Part shown: positions 59,501 through 64,000 of the stretch, piece after piece
Position numbering within the stretch: position 1 is the stretch's first letter
How the letters are laid out: every line of letters begins with the position of its first letter
NCBI GenBank assembly: GCA_016704565.1
Contig: JADIZV010000001.1
Location: forward strand, 682,001 to 746,000
From: Candidatus Phosphoribacter baldrii
Lineage (GTDB): Bacteria > Actinomycetota > Actinomycetes > Actinomycetales > Dermatophilaceae
Length of the DNA stretch: 64,000 nt
Direction: 5' to 3'
Position numbers and translations under genes: made by a program
The notes under the pieces: model-generated
Told to the model about the DNA's origin: nothing
The model's database searches: none
The model's input: the letters and a program-made list of their open reading frames with translations, nothing else

Positions 59501-59835
59501 CGCAGCCGCCTTCGCCTGACTCAGGTGTCGGAATCGTCACGTCCATGTCCACATCTGCGCTCAATCCGGAACCTGGAAGGTGAACTCCCAGGAGTGTCCA
59601 TTGCTAGTGTCCAGTGTGGGCGTGCGCGAGTTGCTGCATCCCCGCCCGCCCCCCGGCCGCCTCGCAGATCGTTGGCATGCCCGATTATCACGCGGCGGAG
59701 GCTCGGTGGCGATAGGTCCGGGCGAGCCGCAGCAGCAGGCCAACCCGAGTCGGCGGGGTCGTTGTCGATCCCGGCCCGGCTCGCCCGACATCATGGTGAC
59801 GGCGGCTGGCGCCGTCAGGCGACAGGAAGGTCAGC

Positions 59836-60189
59836 ATGAAGTACATGGTCCTGCTCATCGGCGCGGGCGAAGAGCCGCGCTGGGACACGCTCACCCCGGA
59901 GCAACAGGCTGCGACGATGCAGCGATTCGCCGACTTCGTTGCCGTCTGCGGGCAGCGTGAGGGCGTCGAAATCCTCGCCGGCGAGGCGCTGGATGAGGCG
60001 GCACACCGGATGATCCGTTACCGGGGCGGGCGGCAGTTCGTGACCGAGGGACCGTATGCCGAGGCCGTCGAGGGTCTGGGTGGTTTCTACCTCGTCGAGT
60101 CACCTGACTTCGACACCCTGTGTGAGGTGATCACCGCCCTGCCCGCCTTCGACATTCAGGTGACCCCGGTCGTCGACATCGACCTGTAG
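59836..60189 (+). CDS. YciI/DGPF-domain protein
   Basis: 117 residues starting MKYMVLLIGAGEEPRWDTLT with VTEGPYAEAVEGLGGFYLVE, typical of the YCII-related (DGPF) family. Often linked to ECF sigma factors. GGAAGG precedes the ATG. Function unclear. Confidence 0.88.
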   Translation: MKYMVLLIGAGEEPRWDTLTPEQQAATMQRFADFVAVCGQREGVEILAGEALDEAAHRMIRYRGGRQFVTEGPYAEAVEGLGGFYLVESPDFDTLCEVITALPAFDIQVTPVVDIDL

Positions 60190-60273
60190 TCATGAATGAG
60201 GGCTGCCCCTTGGTTGTAGCCCGGGGCGGTTGCGCCCGGGTCAGCGCAGAGAACATCGCGCGTTCCGACTTCC

Positions 60274-60640
60274 TCACTCACCGAGGATCGTCTCGGCTGA
60301 CAGCGGTGCGGGCCCCAGACCCCAAACCCGATAGGTCCCGTCGTCGAGTCGGATCAGGGTGATGAACGTCGCCGGGGTGACGAAGGCCTGAAACCCCTGC
60401 GCACTCTGCGCCACCTCGGCGACGAATCGCATGAAGGCGATCCGGTCTGGATCGTCGACCGCGTGGATCACCTTCGAAGCGAGAGACCGTCCCTCAAGAT
60501 GTTCGCGGGCCCACTCGTAGTCACCCCAAGCCGCGGGTTCGTAGGTGAGCGATCTGGCCAGGTCGAGATCGTTGAGCAGCCGTAGTACCAACCGAACACG
60601 ACCTGCCCGGGGTTGGTCCAGTCCCCGGGCTCCCCGAACG
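60274..60640 (-). pseudogene. Frameshifted C-terminal part of a hypothetical protein
   Basis: The frame reading LLNDLDLARSLTYEPAAWGD to SAETILGE looks like the true continuation of the protein whose earlier part (PALVRADDHAAIASF... NPGQVVFGWYYG) is fused in the end of the PIN gene at 60468-61259. One base change near 60590 separates them. A TTG-started separate gene is the alternative. Confidence 0.4.
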
Positions 60641-61259
60641 ACGCGATGGCTGCGTGATCATCCGCTCGCACCAGCGCCGGGACCGAGCTGACCGTTTCAG
60701 GAAACTCGCCACAAACGTCTGCCGCAAGGTTGGCGAACATCGGGACGACGGGCGCGAGTCCGGCCAGCCAGTCGTTCAGTGTCTCCGGTGGCCGCCTGAG
60801 GTCAAGAACACCTACGGCGAGCGCTTCGACCACGTCGTCAGGCCGCTGGTGGAGCAGCCGGAGCAGGAACGCATCCGGATGGAGGATCTCGACTCCGTGG
60901 GGCGAAGCGGCCTGCTCGGGGAAGTCCTTGAGGCTGAAGGTGACTACGGCATCCGCCTGCTCGTGAACGGCGACGGCGAGCACGTGTCGGTCTTTGGGAT
61001 CGCACGCCATCTCGTCGATGAGTGTTTGGAACCCGTCGACCAGTGCTTCAACGCCGAAGGCGTCGCGCATCTTCTCCACTCGCCGCCTCGCCCGGTCCGG
61101 GTCGACGCCGAGCTTGGGAAGGCTACGTTCCACCTCATCGAGGATTTGATTGGACCACAGCGGCCGAAACAGCCCTGCCTCAGCGAACCATAACAAGGTC
61201 GTCGCGAGCCGGATCGGGACCAACGCGCAGGCGTCGAGAACGGCGACGGGGCGGCTCAC
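60468..61259 (-). CDS. PIN-domain protein (toxin of an HTH/PIN pair)
   Basis: 263 residues from GTG at 61259, overlapping the HTH gene by GTGA. Residues 5-150 form a PIN domain: VAVLDACALVPIRLATTLLW (first Asp), LDEVERSLPKLG, DPKDRHVLAVAVHEQADAVV and FSLKDFP. Natural PIN length would end near residue 200; the remainder is probably a run-on into a decayed neighbour. Confidence 0.75.
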   Translation of the reverse strand: MSRPVAVLDACALVPIRLATTLLWFAEAGLFRPLWSNQILDEVERSLPKLGVDPDRARRRVEKMRDAFGVEALVDGFQTLIDEMACDPKDRHVLAVAVHEQADAVVTFSLKDFPEQAASPHGVEILHPDAFLLRLLHQRPDDVVEALAVGVLDLRRPPETLNDWLAGLAPVVPMFANLAADVCGEFPETVSSVPALVRADDHAAIASFGEPGDWTNPGQVVFGWYYGCSTISTWPDRSPTNPRLGVTTSGPANILRDGLSLRR

Positions 61260-61669
61260 CGAGTGCTGATCGCCCGGTCGGCTGGCAGGTCATCAGTGAC
61301 GTCCTGCGCGAGCTCGTGCAAGGCAGCACGCCGTCGGGTCAGAGTGCCCGTGCGGTAGCGCTCGATCTCAGCCGCTGCGATCTTGCGATGGACGCTCCCA
61401 CCCTGGGCAGAGAGTTCTCCGCGGTCGATCAACCGAATCACAGTCATTCGGCTCACGCCGAGGAGCTCCGCCGCCTCCTGGGTGCCCACCAAAGCGTCCG
61501 CTGCCAGGACGACCGCGCCCGCGCTGGACTCCAAGACGTCGACGACGCGGAGCAACGCCGCGCGCGCAGGATCTGGGGCGTGCGTGCTGTCGCCGGGGAG
61601 TCCGCCGAGCGCGTCGGCGATGGCCGAGCGCAATCGCTCGGCCTCCTCGTGGGCGAGCACTCCTGTCAT
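61256..61669 (-). CDS. Excisionase-type HTH protein (antitoxin-like)
   Basis: 137 residues. GTQEAAELLGVSRMTVIRLI followed by DRGELSAQGGSVHRKIAAAE is an excisionase-type helix-turn-helix. Same architecture and gene order as 48438-48872, so this is a second pair of the same PIN/HTH system. The 356 bases upstream (61670-62025) hold no supported gene. Confidence 0.78.
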   Translation of the reverse strand: MTGVLAHEEAERLRSAIADALGGLPGDSTHAPDPARAALLRVVDVLESSAGAVVLAADALVGTQEAAELLGVSRMTVIRLIDRGELSAQGGSVHRKIAAAEIERYRTGTLTRRRAALHELAQDVTDDLPADRAISTR

Positions 61670-62025
61670 GGGCCCATCTTACGCTGAAACGCCCAAAACG
61701 CACAGGGCGGGAGGAGTGGTTGCCAGGTCTGGGACGCAGCACACCTTCGCGGGCTGGAGCCTGGGTCACACCGACCCGTCCGACGAGCCCTCGCTGGCGA
61801 AGCCCCCCAGCGACGGTCCAACTGAACGGGCACACCGTGCTCCAACATCCAAGTAACCAGGCCACTTGGTTGGAAGGACTCGCCAGGTCTGAACCAGCCC
61901 AAAGGAGGGCGGGCAGCACGTACTTTCGGCCGGCCCAGGTCGGGCCTGCGGGCTGATGAGTCTGCGGTCGACGCCCGTCATCGTGGTGGAGTCACCCACT
62001 CGACGACCACGAAGGACTCATCCTG

Positions 62026-62481
62026 ATGACCACACAGACGGCGGCTGCCCCGACCACACGCACGGACCAGCAGGTCCCGCGCCAGGTGAAGCTCGCGGCA
62101 GCCTGGACCAGCTTCATGTGTCTCTACATCTATGTCGACGTCCTCGGGCTCTACAAGCCGGGCGCCGTCGAGGGCATCCTCAAGGGCCAGGTCTTCACCT
62201 TCGATATCACTCAGACCTTCATCGCCAGTGCGCTGGCGGCGTCAGCGGTCCCGATGATGATGATCCTGCTCTCGACAACCCTCCCAGCCCGCGCGAACCG
62301 TCTGACGAACCTCGTTGTGGCCTCCCTGCTCATCCCCTGGATGGCGTTCAACCTCGTGGGCGGGGAGTGGCTCTTTTACTTCGGTCTCGGATTCGCTCTC
62401 GAGCTGATCCTGCTCGTCTTCATCCTGCGCTCGGCCTGGACCTGGCCCCGAACACCGGCGATCCCTAGCCTGGACAGGTGA
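62026..62481 (+). CDS. DUF6326-like small membrane protein
   Basis: 151 residues with four hydrophobic segments (TSFMCLYIYVDVLGLYKPG, FIASALAASAVPMMMILLST, LVVASLLIPWMAFNLV, FGLGFALELILLVFILRSAW). The YIYVDVLGLYKPG motif is characteristic of this small family. It overlaps the sensor kinase by GTGA, so it may be a signal-sensing partner. Confidence 0.75.
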   Translation: MTTQTAAAPTTRTDQQVPRQVKLAAAWTSFMCLYIYVDVLGLYKPGAVEGILKGQVFTFDITQTFIASALAASAVPMMMILLSTTLPARANRLTNLVVASLLIPWMAFNLVGGEWLFYFGLGFALELILLVFILRSAWTWPRTPAIPSLDR

Positions 62482-63617
62482 GACGCCTCTGGCGCGCCCT
62501 CTGGCGCGAGCCTCGGCCCGTCGGTGCCCCACAGGTGGGGCGGGTCGACTGGCTTCTGGTCGGAGCGTTCGAGGCGGCCACACTGGTCGAGGGCATCGCT
62601 CGCCCCCAGCTGGCCGGTCAGCCCTACGTCATCCTGCTCGCCATGGCCGTGATGCCAGTCCTGCTCTGGCGCCGGAGTCGCCCGCTCACCGCGTGCCTCG
62701 TCGGCTTCGGCGTGGCTGGTCTGCTCTCAGCCACCCAGTTGGTCACCCGCACCGAAGACCTCGGCCCGTCCTCGATGATGGTCGTCCTGATCCTGCTCTA
62801 TTCCTTGGTCCGATGGGGTTCGGGGCGAGAGATCGCCGTGGGTCTGCCGTGGGTCGCTGCGGTCGTGGCTTTGGGCATGTATGCCGCGGCAGCGGGTCCG
62901 CCGGACCTCATCGGCGGCACCCTCTTCCTGCTGCTGTTCGTCGCTCTCGCAGCGGTATTCCGCTCACGCGCCGAACTCTGGCAGCGTCGGCAACGGGAGA
63001 TCCGCAACGAAGAGCGTCTGGCGTTGGCCCGCGAGCTGCACGACACCGTCGCCCATCATGTCTCGGCCATCGCCGTCCAGGCCCAGGCCGGCGGCGTCGT
63101 GGTCCGCACCCAGCCCGAGCAGGCGGCTGCGGTGCTGGCCACCATCGAGGCGGAGGCATCGCGCACCCTCGCAGAGATGCGCGACATGGTGCGCGTGATC
63201 CGTGCGGACAGCTGGGACGCCTACTCCCCGCAGCCGGGGGTCGCCGACCTCCCCAGGCTGGCGCGCGCCGACGCGATCCCGGACGTCGACGTCTCGCTCT
63301 CCGGCGCCGTCACCGGGCTGCCCGGACCCGTGGACGCTGCGGTCTATCGGATCGCGCAAGAGGCGGTCACCAACGCCGTCCGCCATGCTCATCGCGCCAC
63401 GCACGTCGGCATCGACGTATGCCGGGTGGGCGACCACGTCCGGCTGCGCGTCACCGACGACGGGCTCACCGGAGCCGGGTCACCTCCACATTCTGGTTTC
63501 GGCTTGACCGGCATGGCTGAGCGCGCGCAGCTGCTTGGCGGATCCTTGTCGGCCGGTCCGGGGCCGGACGGTGGCTGGGTCGTGGAGGCCGTTCTCCCCG
63601 TGCAGGTTTCGCGATGA
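62478..63617 (+). CDS. Sensor histidine kinase (HisKA_3/NarL type)
   Basis: 379 residues from GTG overlapping the upstream stop. Four to five membrane segments, then the dimerisation/phosphoacceptor box ERLALARELHDTVAHHVSAI (phosphorylated His in ELHD), and the HATPase domain (VYRIAQEAVTNAVRHAHRAT, GFGLTGMAERAQLLGG). It pairs with the response regulator at 63667. Confidence 0.93.
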   Translation: MRRLWRALWREPRPVGAPQVGRVDWLLVGAFEAATLVEGIARPQLAGQPYVILLAMAVMPVLLWRRSRPLTACLVGFGVAGLLSATQLVTRTEDLGPSSMMVVLILLYSLVRWGSGREIAVGLPWVAAVVALGMYAAAAGPPDLIGGTLFLLLFVALAAVFRSRAELWQRRQREIRNEERLALARELHDTVAHHVSAIAVQAQAGGVVVRTQPEQAAAVLATIEAEASRTLAEMRDMVRVIRADSWDAYSPQPGVADLPRLARADAIPDVDVSLSGAVTGLPGPVDAAVYRIAQEAVTNAVRHAHRATHVGIDVCRVGDHVRLRVTDDGLTGAGSPPHSGFGLTGMAERAQLLGGSLSAGPGPDGGWVVEAVLPVQVSR

Positions 63618-63670
63618 ACCTCACCCCGCACCAGGTCATCACTGCCACTGAAGGGATGGCGCACCAGTGA
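63614..63670 (+). CDS. 18-codon bridging open reading frame
   Basis: ATG at 63614 overlaps the kinase stop (ATGA); the frame ends with TGA at 63668, overlapping the response regulator's GTG (GTGA). It encodes MNLTPHQVITATEGMAHQ. It may be an artefact of coding density, or serve translational coupling of the kinase to the regulator across the 49-base gap. No conserved protein known. Confidence 0.35.
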   Translation: MNLTPHQVITATEGMAHQ

Positions 63671-64000
63671 GCATCCGTGTCGTCGTGGCCGATGACCAGG
63701 ACCTGGTGCGAACCGGGCTCGTGATGATCCTCGGCGCCCAACCCGACATCGATGTCGTCGGAGAGGCCGCAGACGGCATACAGGCCCTTGAGGTGGCCAG
63801 AAGGCAGCGTCCGGACGTCCTGCTTGTTGACATCCGGATGCCCGGGCTCGACGGGGTCGAGGTGACCCGGCAGCTTGCGGGCCCCGACGTGGCGGACCCG
63901 ATGGCGGTCGTGGTCATCACCACGTTCGACCTGGATGAGTACGTCCTGGGCGCCCTGCGCGCCGGCGCCCGCGGCTTCCTGCTCAAGGACGCCGGACCGG
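63667..64000 (+). CDS. NarL/LuxR-family response regulator (3'-truncated by window edge)
   Basis: 111 residues visible from GTG at 63667. The receiver domain is clear: VVVADDQDLVRTGLVMIL (acidic pair), DVLLVDIRMPGLDGVEV (phospho-accepting Asp in VDIRMPG), VVVITTFDLDEYV and GARGFLLKDAGP. The output domain is beyond the window. Cognate to the kinase immediately upstream. Confidence 0.93.
   Translation, partial: MSIRVVVADDQDLVRTGLVMILGAQPDIDVVGEAADGIQALEVARRQRPDVLLVDIRMPGLDGVEVTRQLAGPDVADPMAVVVITTFDLDEYVLGALRAGARGFLLKDAGP

Noticed and set aside
59561..59794. 77-codon minus-strand ORF between GNAT and YciI genes
   Set aside because: No domain, no ribosome site, Arg/Pro-rich; no support as a gene.
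1..64000. tRNA, rRNA, insertion sequences with transposase
   Set aside because: No sequence or translated motif supporting any of these was seen by eye; a computational scan would be decisive.

Overview
The window is about 70% G+C and densely coded. Actinobacterial marks include two LtrA-type membrane proteins, coenzyme F420 genes, a DUF222-HNH protein, WXG100-type secretion substrates, many GTG starts and GTGA/ATGA overlaps. A high-GC Actinomycetota chromosome is suggested; the feel is Micrococcales/Intrasporangiaceae-like, but that rank is a guess. No rRNA, tRNA, CRISPR array, intact insertion sequence or phage was recognised.

Layout. 1-8.2 kb: the end of an LtrA gene, a large LuxR/ATPase regulator and two membrane-anchored exported proteins. 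8.3-13.8 kb: a class III aminotransferase and a pair made of a zinc-dependent phospholipase C-like protein and a beta-rich partner. 14 kb: an MBL-fold persulfide dioxygenase-rhodanese fusion (CstB-like) behind a CsoR/CstR-type operator. 15.4-22.5 kb (minus strand): a type VII secretion polymorphic-toxin locus with four WXG100-like helical proteins, a papain-fold toxin, two tandem immunity-like paralogues, an HExxH protein and a WD40 lipoprotein. 23.3-32.9 kb (plus strand): a compact ethanolamine-utilisation microcompartment operon, eutN-A-B-C-L-E-M-Q-J, then a double EutS-like shell protein and a small EutQ/EutT-N-like protein. 33-39 kb: VOC, AraC, TetR and quinone-oxidoreductase genes, a DUF222-HNH protein and an SRPBCC protein. 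38.5-42.9 kb: two divergent exported Ig-like proteins. 42.9-44.5 kb: an AbiEii-type toxin-antitoxin pair and a TetR gene. 44.5-47.2 kb: DJ-1-like, F420 reductase-like and second LtrA genes. 47.2-54.9 kb: gene remnants, a PIN/HTH pair, an F420 block (FGD, EamA transporter, CofC), a methyltransferase, a decayed VapBC and an ERCC4 nuclease. 55-64 kb: pRiA4b ORF-3 protein, ECF sigma factor with anti-sigma-like partner, GNAT, YciI, a second PIN/HTH pair and a two-component system cut by the window end.

How the genes work together. In the eut operon, EutBC should split ethanolamine into acetaldehyde and ammonia, EutA would reactivate the B12 enzyme, EutE would convert acetaldehyde to acetyl-CoA, and EutN/L/M plus the EutS-like protein would form the shell. 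EutC (N-terminus) and EutE (C-terminus) carry nearly the same amphipathic targeting helix; EutJ and the last small protein have comparable helices next to Gly/Ser linkers. Phosphotransacylase, alcohol dehydrogenase, adenosyltransferase and permease genes are not in the window. The toxin locus follows the usual order: helical export proteins, then toxin, then immunity genes. A short motif, GGCATAC/GTATGCC, recurs across the whole window and distorts codon choice.
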